In this document: one piece after another, positions 34,772 through 43,419 of the stretch
Layout: each line of letters begins with the position of its first letter
Position numbering within the stretch: position 1 is the stretch's first letter
Assembly (NCBI GenBank): GCA_034721895.1
Contig: JAYEND010000041.1
Coordinates: 1-64,000, forward strand
Reading direction: 5' to 3'
DNA: 64,000 nt
Origin: SZUA-451 sp034721895
GTDB lineage: Bacteria; Campylobacterota; Campylobacteria; Campylobacterales; Sulfurovaceae
Program-made: the position numbers and the translations under genes
Notes under the pieces: model-generated
Told to the model about the DNA's origin: nothing
The model's input: the letters and a program-made list of their open reading frames with translations, nothing else
Database searches by the model: none

Positions 34772-35917
34772 TAGGAACGCTTCCACCACATAGAATGAAC
34801 CAAATACCAGATAGTTCACCTCTTCATTGATGGTCCCGTCAAAATAATGATACTGCAACTCTGCATTTTGCAGCGCTTCTTCTATCTGTTCGAGCGTAGC
34901 AGCTCTCTGAGACACTATACGGATAATCTCCACACGTTTTACCCTGGGCTTCAGGATACGCAATACCTCTTCATAATCTTTATCATCAAGGCTATTGTAG
35001 ATCAATACAACCTCATCATCAAGAGCTTCCACAATAGCTTTGGCCGCCAATGGATTATGCCCGACATCGATACGGATATTGTGTCGAAGGGGATAAAAAC
35101 GCCCGAAAAGTTCAAGGGATCCAAGATCATTGATATCATACCTGATATTCAAAATATCCAGTGTCTGGAGTGCGACCATTACATTATCAATCAGATATTT
35201 CCCCCACCCCTTCTCCTGGACAATTTGCTCCAACTCTCCTCTTTTCTTAACGCTCAGGGCAGAACGCTCAACGCTTAATAAGAGCTCTGCTCTTCTTTCC
35301 AAAGCAATCCTCTTTGCCACCTCAACCACTTCAGAATAAACCTGCGGTGCCAGCAAAGCCTGCTTTCGTATGCTTCTTATCTTTGTAGATGCAATCTCTT
35401 CGATCGTTTCACCCAGAAACGCCTGATGATCTATGCCGATGGGAGTAATAACACTGAGGATCTTGTCGCAGACATTCGTCGCATCATACTCACCTCCAAG
35501 TCCTGCCTCCAAAATAATCAAATCCAAATCTTCAAATACGATCAATGCCAGCAATGTCGTATATTCAAAATAGCTCAATGCTTCACTCATCTGCTGTCCC
35601 AGAATGCGGTAGAGTCGCTGATGAGCAGCTTCGAGCTTCTCATCGCTGCTGTCTCTGCCATTGAGCCAGATACGTTCGTTGAACTTCAAAATGTGAGGCG
35701 AGGAAAAATGCCCTGTCCCTAAACCGCTGCGATATGCCAAATGGGCAATTATCCGACCGGTCGAGCCTTTGCCGTTCGTACCAACGATATGAATGTTGGG
35801 CGGATGGGCAATAGTCTCCCTGAGCACTGCATACGCCTGATGCACCCGCTGATGATCGATCTCTTTATAATAGAGTGGTTTGGCTTCGAGAAAATCGCTG
35901 AAAGATGGTACACTCAC
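34748..35917 (-). CDS. folC: Dihydrofolate / folylpolyglutamate synthase FolC
   Basis: Adds glutamates to folate (and dihydropteroate). The 389-residue product has the Mur-ligase-like ATP loop VGTNGKGSTGRIIA (about 43-56), LEAGLGGEYDATN and TPIGIDHQAFLGETIEEIA. The start is a GTG 2 nt after lptE. Two parts look repeat-derived: LSVERSALSVKKR in the middle (heptamers at 35247-35280) and the extreme C-terminus (34744-34771). The leuS-lptE-folC-mfd order is conserved in Campylobacter. Confidence 0.92.
   Translation of the reverse strand: MSVPSFSDFLEAKPLYYKEIDHQRVHQAYAVLRETIAHPPNIHIVGTNGKGSTGRIIAHLAYRSGLGTGHFSSPHILKFNERIWLNGRDSSDEKLEAAHQRLYRILGQQMSEALSYFEYTTLLALIVFEDLDLIILEAGLGGEYDATNVCDKILSVITPIGIDHQAFLGETIEEIASTKIRSIRKQALLAPQVYSEVVEVAKRIALERRAELLLSVERSALSVKKRGELEQIVQEKGWGKYLIDNVMVALQTLDILNIRYDINDLGSLELFGRFYPLRHNIRIDVGHNPLAAKAIVEALDDEVVLIYNSLDDKDYEEVLRILKPRVKRVEIIRIVSQRAATLEQIEEALQNAELQYHYFDGTINEEVNYLVFGSFYVVEAFLKKLKVKN
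35247..35280. repeat. Degenerate 7-nt array inside folC
   Basis: Five imperfect units on the plus strand (TTAACGC, TCAGGGC, AGAACGC, TCAACGC, TTAATAA). It encodes the LSVERSALSVK segment, which has the 7-residue flavour of the other coding arrays. The unit sequence is close to that at 36539-36566. Confidence 0.6.
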
Positions 35918-35919
35918 AA

Positions 35920-36477
35920 CTATTGCACTGCTCCCTGCGCACTCGCATAAGCCAGAAACTGATCAAGTGCTTTTGCCAATCCCTCGCGGATCGCTTCGAT
36001 CCTGAGGTTTGATGAAAGCAGTGAACTGGCCTGGATGTCCGATTCCACCATTGAAGTAATTGTGCGCGAAAGTTTTCCTTTTTTGGTCACCATATCAAAC
36101 TTAACCCGTATGTTGGCACGATAGCGGGTAATATACCCATTGGCATCGTAACTCATCGGAGAAAAGGTGCTGCCCTCATACGAAGCAACAATAATACTCT
36201 CCGCCTGCTCTTTGGAAGCCAAATTCCCCTTGAAACGTCTTATGATCATACCGCGCAGCGCATCTTCCACAGCCACAGCGTTCTCCGGCTCTTTCTGCGA
36301 TACTTTCACATCCACATAGACAGAATCGTGGAAAACATTCTGGATATAGTGTGACGAAGGTTTATAGCCGCAACCAGCTATTAGCAGAACTAATAGAGTG
36401 AAGAGTGAAGAGTGAAGAGTGAAGAGTTTTGATTTGTTTTGCTTGGCAAAGCTTCTATTGAAATACATTTTTCCCAT
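35920..36477 (-). CDS. lptE: LPS-assembly lipoprotein LptE
   Basis: Outer-membrane lipoprotein that plugs the LptD barrel. The 185-residue precursor has a lipobox at LLIAGC (about residue 35) and the LptE fold after it (GYKPSSHYI, VYVDVKVS). The start at ATG 36477 is preceded by GAGGGAG. The signal peptide is unusual: its codons contain a hairpin GCTTTGC-CAA-GCAAAAC and a perfect 7-nt array, together reading NRSFAKQNKSKLFTLHSSLF, so a heptamer-hairpin element forms its core. It lies between leuS and folC as in Campylobacter. Confidence 0.88.
   Translation of the reverse strand: MGKMYFNRSFAKQNKSKLFTLHSSLFTLLVLLIAGCGYKPSSHYIQNVFHDSVYVDVKVSQKEPENAVAVEDALRGMIIRRFKGNLASKEQAESIIVASYEGSTFSPMSYDANGYITRYRANIRVKFDMVTKKGKLSRTITSMVESDIQASSLLSSNLRIEAIREGLAKALDQFLAYASAQGAVQ
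36395..36460 (+). repeat. Heptamer-hairpin element E9 inside the lptE signal-peptide codons, inverted
   Basis: 4.7 units of AGAGTGA (36395-36427) followed on the plus strand by an AT-rich spacer, stem GTTTTGC / GCAAAGC (36436-36442, 36446-36452; one G-T pair) with loop TTG, then TTCTATTG. This matches the plan of E1-E6 but points the other way, antisense to lptE. Confidence 0.78.
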
Positions 36478-36494
36478 TCTTATTTCTCCCTCTT

Positions 36495-36566
36495 CATCTA
36501 AATTGCAAGCGGAGCCGCCGCACCGCAAACAAAACTTCTTAACCCTTAACGCTTAGCACTAACTCG
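36495..36566 (-). repeat. Heptamer-hairpin element E8 (leuS/lptE), GC-rich hairpin subtype
   Basis: Four degenerate 7-nt units (plus strand TTAACCC, TTAACGC, TTAGCAC, TAACTCG at 36539-36566) followed on the minus strand by TGCGGTGCGGCGGCTCCGC, which can fold through GCGG/CCGC. The same GC-rich block recurs in E7. The leuS TAG stop (36559-36561) is in the array. Confidence 0.65.
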
Positions 36567-39000
36567 GTTTCACCACAAGATTAACCAGCTTATTAGGCAC
36601 TACAATCTCTTTGATCATCGTCATTCCCTCCAGCCACTTGGCCCCTGCTTCTCTGGCTGCTGCAAGAACTTCTTCTTTGGAGGCATCCGGTGAAACGGCG
36701 ATCTCGGTACGTTTTTTACCATTAATTGTCACAGCCAGAGTAATGCTGTCCTGAACGAAGACTTCCTCTTTGAGCGGAATGGGCGCTGAGAGATTTTCTC
36801 TCCCGAAAAGCACTTCACTCAATTCGCTCGCCACATGCGGGACAATCGGTTCGAGCAGGTTTAGGAGAATATACATCCCCTCGCTCCATACTGCCGAATC
36901 ATCCTGTTTGTCCAGCGCATTAAGTGCCTCCATACTTGCAGCTATCAGTGTATTGAAGGCGAAAGAGTTCTCATAAACTTCTGTGGACTTTTTCAACGCT
37001 TCATAGACTTTGGCCCGTGCCTCTTTTGATTCGGAGCTGAGTGCTGCATGATCGATCTCAGGCAGGCTCTTCTCATTCACCTTTGCTTGACGGTCGTAGA
37101 GTTTCCTGATAAACCGGAATGCCCCCTCGACGGCACTGTCATTCCACTCCAGCTCTTTTTGAGGCGGCGCGGCAAAAAGGATAAAAAGACGGGCCGTATC
37201 GGCACCGTACTTTTCTATTAATTTGTCCGGATCGACAGTATTGCCTTTTGACTTGCTCATCTTGGCACCATCTTTGAGCACCATCCCTTGTGTCAAAAGA
37301 TTCTCAAAAGGCTCATTGATATCACACACTCCCATATCCCTGAGTACTTTGATAAAAAATCTTGCATAGAGAAGGTGCAAAATCGCATGCTCGATTCCAC
37401 CGATGTATTGATCAACCGGCAGCCAATAATTTGCATCCTCTCTGTCTATTCCCACCTCCTGCCATTTTCCGGGATCAGTCGCATAGCGGAGCTGATACCA
37501 GCTCGACTGCACAAAGGTATCGAGTGTGTCTGTCTCACGGATCGCCTCTTTTCCGCATTGGGGACAAGAGCAATGTTTCCAGGTCGGATGACTCTCAAGC
37601 GGATTCCCCTCACCGGTGATCTCAACATCCTCAGGCAATGCGATCGGAAGATTCTCAAGTTTTTCAGGAACCAGACCGCAACTGCTGCAGTGCACGAACG
37701 GGATCGGGGCACCCCAATAGCGCTGGCGACTGACTCCCCAGTTTCTCAGTTTGAAGTTAGTAGTTCCTTTTCCAAGCTCTTTCTCTTCAAAAAAAGCAAT
37801 AATCTGCTCTTTAGCATCTATACTCTTCACACCTGTAAAATTATCAGAGTTTTCCAATGAGCCTTCAGCAATATAGGGTAGCTCTTCGCCGCCTGAAATG
37901 ACTCTCTTGACAGGCAAGTCATACTTGCCTGCAAACTCAAAGTCTCGCTCATCATGTGCCGGAACCGCCATCACAGCACCGCCACCATAGGAAGCCAGGA
38001 CAAAATTGGATGTCCAGACAGGAATCTTCTCGCCAGTCAACGGATGGATCACATCGATACCCAAAGGATACCCCTCTTTCTCCGCTTGCGCACGATCACG
38101 CTCCGTCATATTGGCGATATGGGTAATCGCTTCTGCGACCTCAGACTTCAGAAGATCATGTTTGATCAGGTACTTGACGATCGGATGTTCTGCCGCCAAA
38201 GCACTGTAGGTCACCCCGTAGATCGTATCGGGGCGGGTCGTGAAGACTTGATAGTTTTCAAACTTTCCACCCAGCTTTGCTTTGCTCTCTTCACTCAATT
38301 CAAAGGTAAACTCCAGCCCCTGAGATTTCCCGATCCAGTTACTCTGCATCGTCAAAACCTGATTGGGCCATTTCCCCTCGAGCAGCTTCAGGTCATCGAG
38401 CAGTTCATCAGCATATTTGACAATGTCAATATAGTATCCCGGCATCTCTTTGAGCTCTACTTCCGTTCCGCAGCGCCAGCAGCATCCCTCTTCGACCTGT
38501 TCATTGGCCAGTACCGTATGACAGGGTTCACACCAGTTTACCGTCGTTGATTCACGGTAGAGCAATCCCGCCTCAAACATTTTAATGACAAACTCTTGCT
38601 CCCAGCGGGTATAAAGCTCATCACAGGTCGCAAATTCTCTTGTCTTTGAAAAAGAGAAACCCAGAGAAACCAATTCTTTGCGCATATAGTCAATATTTTC
38701 ATAGGTCCATTTTTTGGGGTGCAGCTTATGTTTAATCGCTGCATTTTCCGCCGGCATCCCAAAGGCATCCCAGCCAATTGGGTGCAGAACGTTAAAATCC
38801 TGTTTACGGTAATAGCGTGCTATGGCATCTCCTATTGCATAGTTCCTAACATGGCCCATGTGGATCCGTCCGCTCGGATAAGGGAACATACTCAGGATGT
38901 ATTTCTTCTTTTTACTCTGATCATCCAAGGGCTCAAAAGCTTTCTCCTGCTTCCAGCTATCTTGCCATTTTTTTTCAATCTCCCTGGGATTGTAACTCAT
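36559..39000 (-). CDS. leuS: Leucyl-tRNA synthetase
   Basis: Class I synthetase charging tRNA-Leu. The 813-residue enzyme has the HIGH-type motif FPYPSGRIHMGHVRNY near residue 42, a zinc-binding CEPC segment, the CP1 editing domain (about 220-410) with TTRPDTIYGVTY, and KMSKS in DGAKMSKSKGN. The start at ATG 39000 is supported by GGAG upstream and a TATAAT at 39029-39034; an upstream ATG at 39069 lies beyond that promoter. Confidence 0.96.
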   Translation of the reverse strand: MSYNPREIEKKWQDSWKQEKAFEPLDDQSKKKKYILSMFPYPSGRIHMGHVRNYAIGDAIARYYRKQDFNVLHPIGWDAFGMPAENAAIKHKLHPKKWTYENIDYMRKELVSLGFSFSKTREFATCDELYTRWEQEFVIKMFEAGLLYRESTTVNWCEPCHTVLANEQVEEGCCWRCGTEVELKEMPGYYIDIVKYADELLDDLKLLEGKWPNQVLTMQSNWIGKSQGLEFTFELSEESKAKLGGKFENYQVFTTRPDTIYGVTYSALAAEHPIVKYLIKHDLLKSEVAEAITHIANMTERDRAQAEKEGYPLGIDVIHPLTGEKIPVWTSNFVLASYGGGAVMAVPAHDERDFEFAGKYDLPVKRVISGGEELPYIAEGSLENSDNFTGVKSIDAKEQIIAFFEEKELGKGTTNFKLRNWGVSRQRYWGAPIPFVHCSSCGLVPEKLENLPIALPEDVEITGEGNPLESHPTWKHCSCPQCGKEAIRETDTLDTFVQSSWYQLRYATDPGKWQEVGIDREDANYWLPVDQYIGGIEHAILHLLYARFFIKVLRDMGVCDINEPFENLLTQGMVLKDGAKMSKSKGNTVDPDKLIEKYGADTARLFILFAAPPQKELEWNDSAVEGAFRFIRKLYDRQAKVNEKSLPEIDHAALSSESKEARAKVYEALKKSTEVYENSFAFNTLIAASMEALNALDKQDDSAVWSEGMYILLNLLEPIVPHVASELSEVLFGRENLSAPIPLKEEVFVQDSITLAVTINGKKRTEIAVSPDASKEEVLAAAREAGAKWLEGMTMIKEIVVPNKLVNLVVKPS

Positions 39001-39028
39001 CTTTGCTCCAACATAATAAATTGGATTG

Positions 39029-39034
39029 ATTATA
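39029..39034 (-). promoter_or_regulatory. -10 box for leuS
   Basis: The minus strand reads TATAAT (GGATATAATC) 29 nt before the ATG at 39000. It decides the leuS start. Confidence 0.55.
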
Positions 39035-39166
39035 TCCAAGGAGTGGTTAGGAAGAGTTTTACGCTTCATTAAATAAGTCCACTTAATAATTTTCTAATCA
39101 TCAATAGTATATGATATCTATCCTCGAAAGAGTATATCTCAAATAGAACAGAAGGCTATTATCTTA

Positions 39167-39802
39167 ATGAAAAAAATTTTACTTCTTCTTTTGCTTATTT
39201 TTAGCGTTTCGATCCATGCGGACAGAGCTTACCAAAAGGGGCTAAAAGCTTATCAGTCTAAACAATATTCTGCGGCATTGAAATATTTTTACATCTCCGC
39301 CAGGCACTACAACATCAATGCTTACACCGAACTCGGCCTTATGCATGAGTATGGCATAGGGACAGCTTCCAATCTTGCCACAGCTTTCTACTGGTATGAA
39401 AAGGCCGCCAATCGTAACAGCCCTCTGGCGCAATACCATCTTGCGACAATGTACGAAAAAGGGAAATGGGTTAAAAAAGATATGAAAAAAGCACAATTCT
39501 GGTACCAGAATGCCGCCCAAAACGGAAACAAAAAAGCAAAAATTCGGTTAGCAGGAAAACAGTCGGCAACCCCTACTGTTCAACCTACTGTTCAAAAAGA
39601 ACAGGCTGGAATTATGAATTCACTGACTTTCTGGAAGGGAAAGCAGTCAGCAACCACTACTCAGCCGACTGTCCAGCTGGAGGAAAAGCGGTCGACAACA
39701 GCCACCGCTCAACCGACTCTTCAAGCAGAAAAACCATTAACAGCTCCCACTGCTCAAAAAGAACAGACTGGAATTATGAATTCACTGACTTTCTGGAAGT
39801 AA
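39167..39802 (+). CDS. Secreted Sel1-repeat protein with duplicated C-terminal module
   Basis: 211-residue protein with a clear signal peptide (about 1-18), two to three Sel1-like/TPR repeats (about 20-125: AYTELGLMHEYGIGTASNLATA, then AQYHLATMYEKGKWVKKDMKKA) and a Thr/Gln/Ala-rich tail. The tail repeats imperfectly, and the segment KEQ(A/T)GIMNSLTFWK occurs twice, once internally and once at the very end. Sel1 proteins scaffold other proteins; the partner is unknown. It is divergent from leuS. Confidence 0.8.
   Translation: MKKILLLLLLIFSVSIHADRAYQKGLKAYQSKQYSAALKYFYISARHYNINAYTELGLMHEYGIGTASNLATAFYWYEKAANRNSPLAQYHLATMYEKGKWVKKDMKKAQFWYQNAAQNGNKKAKIRLAGKQSATPTVQPTVQKEQAGIMNSLTFWKGKQSATTTQPTVQLEEKRSTTATAQPTLQAEKPLTAPTAQKEQTGIMNSLTFWK
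39592..39637. repeat. 46-nt direct repeat, copy 1 (copy 2 at 39754-39799)
   Basis: The two 46-nt copies in the Sel1 gene differ at one base (CAGGCTG against CAGACTG) and encode QKEQ(A/T)GIMNSLTFWK. The near identity suggests a recent in-frame duplication. Confidence 0.9.
39754..39799. repeat. 46-nt direct repeat, copy 2
   Basis: Second copy of the duplication in the Sel1-repeat gene; it ends directly at the stop codon. Confidence 0.9.
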
Positions 39803-39842
39803 AGAGTTCACTTCCAGAACTACTTATTACCTTCCACTGCCT

Positions 39843-40721
39843 CTACTGAAACGTATCACATTGTCTTAAATCCCCGGACTGGAACCCTCTCTTGAACCAT
39901 TCTGAACGCTGTGCGGCACTACCATGTGTAAAAGCATCTGGCCTGACATACCCCTGCGCCTGCTTCTGTAGCACATCATCCCCGATAGAACTGGCTGCAT
40001 TCAACGCTTCTTCAATATCTCCCGGTTCAAGAATATTGAAACGCTTTTGCGCATGGTGTGCCCAGACGCCGGAATAACAATCAGCCTGAAGCTCTACCCG
40101 AACCTGCAAGGCATTGGCTGCTTTCTCACTTCGTACACTCTGCTTATATTGCTGCACTTTATCCAGTGTGCCCTGGAGATCCTGAACATGATGTCCAATC
40201 TCATGGGCAAGTACATAGGCTTGAGCAAAATCACCCGGCGCATTGTGCCGCTTTGCCAATTCATCAAAAAAACTGAGGTCAAGGTAAACTTTCTTGTCTG
40301 CGGGGCAGTAAAAGGGCCCCATCTGTGTCTGAGCCGTACCACAACCGCTGCGGGTATAGCCACGATAAAGGACCATTGTCGGTTCAGTGTAGCGCAAGCC
40401 GTATTGAGGAAGAATCTCTCTCCAGACATCTTCTGTATCCGCCAATACTGTTTTCATAAACTGTGCCTGCTTCTCATCCTGCACCTTATCTACAGGCTGA
40501 GTATGTACCGGACCTCCAACTCCCAGGAGGGCCAAAGGATTATAGCCATTCATATAAGCAACAACTCCCACTGCGATAATCGCCCATCCAAGCTTACTAC
40601 GCAGCAATTTTTTAAACAGAGGGAACAGCATGATCAAGGCTCCCATCGAGATATTTCCACCACCACCACTGCTTTCTCTTCTATCGTCTACATTTTTACT
40701 CTGCCGACCATCTTTTCTCAT
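39843..40721 (-). CDS. YpfJ-family neutral zinc metallopeptidase
   Basis: 292-residue protein with a Gly-rich N-terminus, one membrane span (about 45-65) and a zinc metallopeptidase domain with the intact HEXXH-type motif AHEIGHHVQ and downstream QADCYSGVWAH. Family members are putative membrane-anchored proteases of unknown substrate. I use ATG 40721: it follows AAAGG and a TATAAT at 40750-40755, whereas the longer frame extends past that promoter. Confidence 0.88.
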   Translation of the reverse strand: MRKDGRQSKNVDDRRESSGGGGNISMGALIMLFPLFKKLLRSKLGWAIIAVGVVAYMNGYNPLALLGVGGPVHTQPVDKVQDEKQAQFMKTVLADTEDVWREILPQYGLRYTEPTMVLYRGYTRSGCGTAQTQMGPFYCPADKKVYLDLSFFDELAKRHNAPGDFAQAYVLAHEIGHHVQDLQGTLDKVQQYKQSVRSEKAANALQVRVELQADCYSGVWAHHAQKRFNILEPGDIEEALNAASSIGDDVLQKQAQGYVRPDAFTHGSAAQRSEWFKRGFQSGDLRQCDTFQ

Positions 40722-40749
40722 TACAGACCTTTCTTTTATATCTGCATCA

Positions 40750-40755
40750 ATTATA
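40750..40755 (-). promoter_or_regulatory. -10 box for the YpfJ-like gene
   Basis: The minus strand reads GGTATAAT 29 nt before the ATG at 40721, in the divergent gap with dnaX. Confidence 0.55.
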
Positions 40756-40777
40756 CCTACCGAAAGTAAAATTTGAC

Positions 40778-40783
40778 TACAAT
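40778..40783 (+). promoter_or_regulatory. -10 box for dnaX
   Basis: TACAAT preceded by TTTGAC, 27 nt before the GTG at 40810. It lies 23 nt from the divergent -10 box of the YpfJ-like gene. Confidence 0.4.
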
Positions 40784-40809
40784 AAATGATTAGAAATAAA
40801 GGAGTTTGC

Positions 40810-42576
40810 GTGTCATTAGCCCTGGCCAGAAAGTATCGTCCCGCCTCATTTGATGACCTTGTCGGGCAGGAGGCTGTCTCCCAGACACTCTCTTTGGCGC
40901 TTGACGGCAACAGACTATCTCACGCCTATCTTTTTTCGGGTCTTCGCGGCAGCGGGAAGACTTCAACCGCCAGGATCTTCGCCAAGGCACTGCTCTGTGA
41001 AAAGGGTCAGAGTTCCCATCCCTGCAACCAATGTACACACTGCATCATGGCCAATGAAAACAGGCATATGGATATCATCGAGATGGATGCAGCCAGCAAT
41101 CGCGGAATCGATGATATCAAAGATCTGATCGAGCATACCAAATACAAACCCAGCTCTGCCCGCTATAAGATATTCATCATCGATGAAGTCCATATGCTTA
41201 CGCCTCAGGCCTTTAATGCACTACTCAAAACGCTGGAAGAACCCCCATCCTTTATCAAATTTATCTTGGCCACAACCGATCCGCTGAAACTGCCGGCAAC
41301 CATCCTCTCCCGTACCCAGCATTTTCGCTTCAAAAAAATCCCCGAAAAGCTGGTGCTCCAGCATCTGGAGCATATACTCAACAAAGAGGGTATCGAATAT
41401 GAAAAAGAGGCTCTGGAGATCATTGCACGAAGCGGTGCCGGAAGTCTCAGGGATTCACTGACACTTCTTGATCAGGCGATCGTTTATTCCAAAAACTATG
41501 TCGATGTTGCAACAGTCACAGGAATGCTTGGGATTATCGAGCCCAGCCTTTTGGAGAATCTGATCGACAATATCATGCAGAAGAATCAAACTGAGATCCT
41601 TGCATTTGTCAAACTTGCATCCGATTATGAGACAGAGATGATCATCGATGAATTGATCCTCTTTCTCAAGGAGCTTCTTCTCTCTCAAAGCCCCAAAGTC
41701 CCACCGATGATCATCGAACGCTTTTTTCGTATTCTGGCCGATTCAAAATCCCTCCTCAACCTGGGAGGCGATGGAGAATTTATTCTCACACTCACACTCT
41801 TTAAAATGATGGAAGCACTGGAGATCAAAGATATCGATACTATGATCAAGGCCCTGGAAAAAGAGTTGAAGGGGGTTAAAGTTCCTGATATCGTCATTGC
41901 TCCCTCTCCTGCAGCCATAGAGACCGATGATGTGATCACCATCAACGAGGAAGATATCCAGGTTCCGCCTCTGGTCGAAAAACAAAGTGCCTCCGATAAA
42001 GAGCTGCCGAAGAGAGAAGAAGTCGCGGCAGTAAAAGCTCAGGACTTGCCTCCGGCTACCCATCAGGAAGAACCTGCAGCAGAGATATCAGTCCCCGATT
42101 TGGATCAACAATACCGTCAGACCTTCAATACCCTGATCAAAAAGATCTATGACAGAGATTTTGATCTGGGAAGCTGTTTTGAACGCAATATCTCCTTTGA
42201 AAGCTATGAAAACGGAGCATTGACATGGGGCTCAATGGCTCAGGGAGATGACAAAAAAATGCTCATCACCCATTGGTCAGTGATCAAGATGTTTGTTCAG
42301 GAGCTCTTCGGGATCGAAACAAAAATCGTCAATGTTGCCAAGGGACCTCCCCAAACGCTTCAGGAACCTAAAAAAAAAGTTGATGTCATAGGGGACACTG
42401 ATTCAGGATCCATGATCGAAGCCGTAGAGATGAAGAGCAGCTGTATCATGCCGGAAGCCGGAGAAACTGAAGCTGCCAAAGAGAAAGAGCCTTCCAATAT
42501 CCTGGAAGAGCCGATGATCAAAGAGGTACTCAACCTCTTTGATCCCAAAAAGGTAAGGATCAAAAGAAAGGTATAG
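40810..42576 (+). CDS. dnaX: DNA polymerase III subunit tau/gamma
   Basis: Clamp-loader ATPase. The 588-residue product has Walker A GLRGSGKTS near residue 42, the zinc module C-x8-C-x2-C-x2-C (about 61-75), Walker B IDEVHML and sensor LATTDP, then domain III and a variable linker and C-terminal tau region. The start is GTG 40810 with AAAGGAG 5 nt before it. An A9 run (42370-42378) at codons 521-523 is followed by G; a -1 shift gives AGT TGA at once and the other alternative frame stops after four codons, so a shorter gamma-like product of about 524 residues is conceivable. Confidence 0.95.
   Translation: MSLALARKYRPASFDDLVGQEAVSQTLSLALDGNRLSHAYLFSGLRGSGKTSTARIFAKALLCEKGQSSHPCNQCTHCIMANENRHMDIIEMDAASNRGIDDIKDLIEHTKYKPSSARYKIFIIDEVHMLTPQAFNALLKTLEEPPSFIKFILATTDPLKLPATILSRTQHFRFKKIPEKLVLQHLEHILNKEGIEYEKEALEIIARSGAGSLRDSLTLLDQAIVYSKNYVDVATVTGMLGIIEPSLLENLIDNIMQKNQTEILAFVKLASDYETEMIIDELILFLKELLLSQSPKVPPMIIERFFRILADSKSLLNLGGDGEFILTLTLFKMMEALEIKDIDTMIKALEKELKGVKVPDIVIAPSPAAIETDDVITINEEDIQVPPLVEKQSASDKELPKREEVAAVKAQDLPPATHQEEPAAEISVPDLDQQYRQTFNTLIKKIYDRDFDLGSCFERNISFESYENGALTWGSMAQGDDKKMLITHWSVIKMFVQELFGIETKIVNVAKGPPQTLQEPKKKVDVIGDTDSGSMIEAVEMKSSCIMPEAGETEAAKEKEPSNILEEPMIKEVLNLFDPKKVRIKRKV
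42370..42378 (+). promoter_or_regulatory. dnaX: A9 homopolymer, possible slippage or frameshift site in dnaX
   Basis: Nine A residues reading CCT AAA AAA AAA GTT in frame. Both alternative frames stop almost immediately. Thermus dnaX uses an A9 run for transcriptional slippage; this one is a candidate only. Confidence 0.4.
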
Positions 42577-42591
42577 CTTCAGGGTCGCTCT

Positions 42592-43404
42592 TTATTCTTC
42601 CAATATCGCTTCAATAACATATTTACGTTTGTTATCATAGAGCCTTATCTTCTCTGCTGCAGTACATTTTCCCTTATCATTGAGTTCAAAAACGACCATT
42701 TGCAGGATTGCTTTACATTCATCAGGCACATTGAAATGACTACTGATTCCAGTCAGAAAGCGCTTGATCGGTATACCACTCTCCATACCGATCACACTGT
42801 CACGGCATCCGGTCAAACCCACATCCGTGACATAGCAGCATCCCTCAGCAATCTGAAGATCATCAGTCCCGACATGGGTATGGGTTCCCAAAATAGCACT
42901 GACCCGGTCTTTGAGTAGATGAAAAAGTGCCTGTTTCTCACTGCTTGCTTCCGCATGCATATCAATGACAATATGCCTGACTCCTTTCGCCTCAAGCACT
43001 TCTACAGTTTCTATGATTTTAGTAAAAGGGTTGTCCGTCATCGGCATAGTGTAGTGGCCCATCAAATTGATGACTGCCAACTCTTTTCCAAGACAAGTGG
43101 TCCGAAAGAGTCCTTTGCCCGGTGTACTCCGGGGATAGTTAATTGGACGGATCAGCGGGTAATCGTCAAAAAGGTTAAGAATCTCTTTTTTATCAAAACT
43201 GTGGTTGCCGCCACTCATCATATCGATACCGTAGTTCAACAGCTCATTACAATTCTTCTCCGTCAAACCAAACCCATGACTGGCATTCTCATAATTAGCG
43301 ATCATAAAGTCTATAAAGTGTTCCTGCTTCAAACGCTTCAAGTGCTTCCCGATCATTTGACGACCTGGTTTGCCTACCACATCACCAATAAATCCTATTC
43401 TCAC
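42592..43404 (-). CDS. YmdB/TIGR00282-family metallophosphoesterase
   Basis: 270-residue calcineurin-like phosphoesterase. Metal-binding segments are IGFIGDVVGKPG, ANYENASHG and MMSGGNHSFDKKE, then DMHAEASSEK and LGTHTHVGTDD. In Bacillus YmdB hydrolyses cyclic nucleotides and affects RNA processing; the target here is unknown. It lies 15 nt from the convergent end of dnaX and follows fabH across element E7. Confidence 0.88.
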   Translation of the reverse strand: MRIGFIGDVVGKPGRQMIGKHLKRLKQEHFIDFMIANYENASHGFGLTEKNCNELLNYGIDMMSGGNHSFDKKEILNLFDDYPLIRPINYPRSTPGKGLFRTTCLGKELAVINLMGHYTMPMTDNPFTKIIETVEVLEAKGVRHIVIDMHAEASSEKQALFHLLKDRVSAILGTHTHVGTDDLQIAEGCCYVTDVGLTGCRDSVIGMESGIPIKRFLTGISSHFNVPDECKAILQMVVFELNDKGKCTAAEKIRLYDNKRKYVIEAILEE

Positions 43405-43419
43405 CTATTTCCTCTCAAC

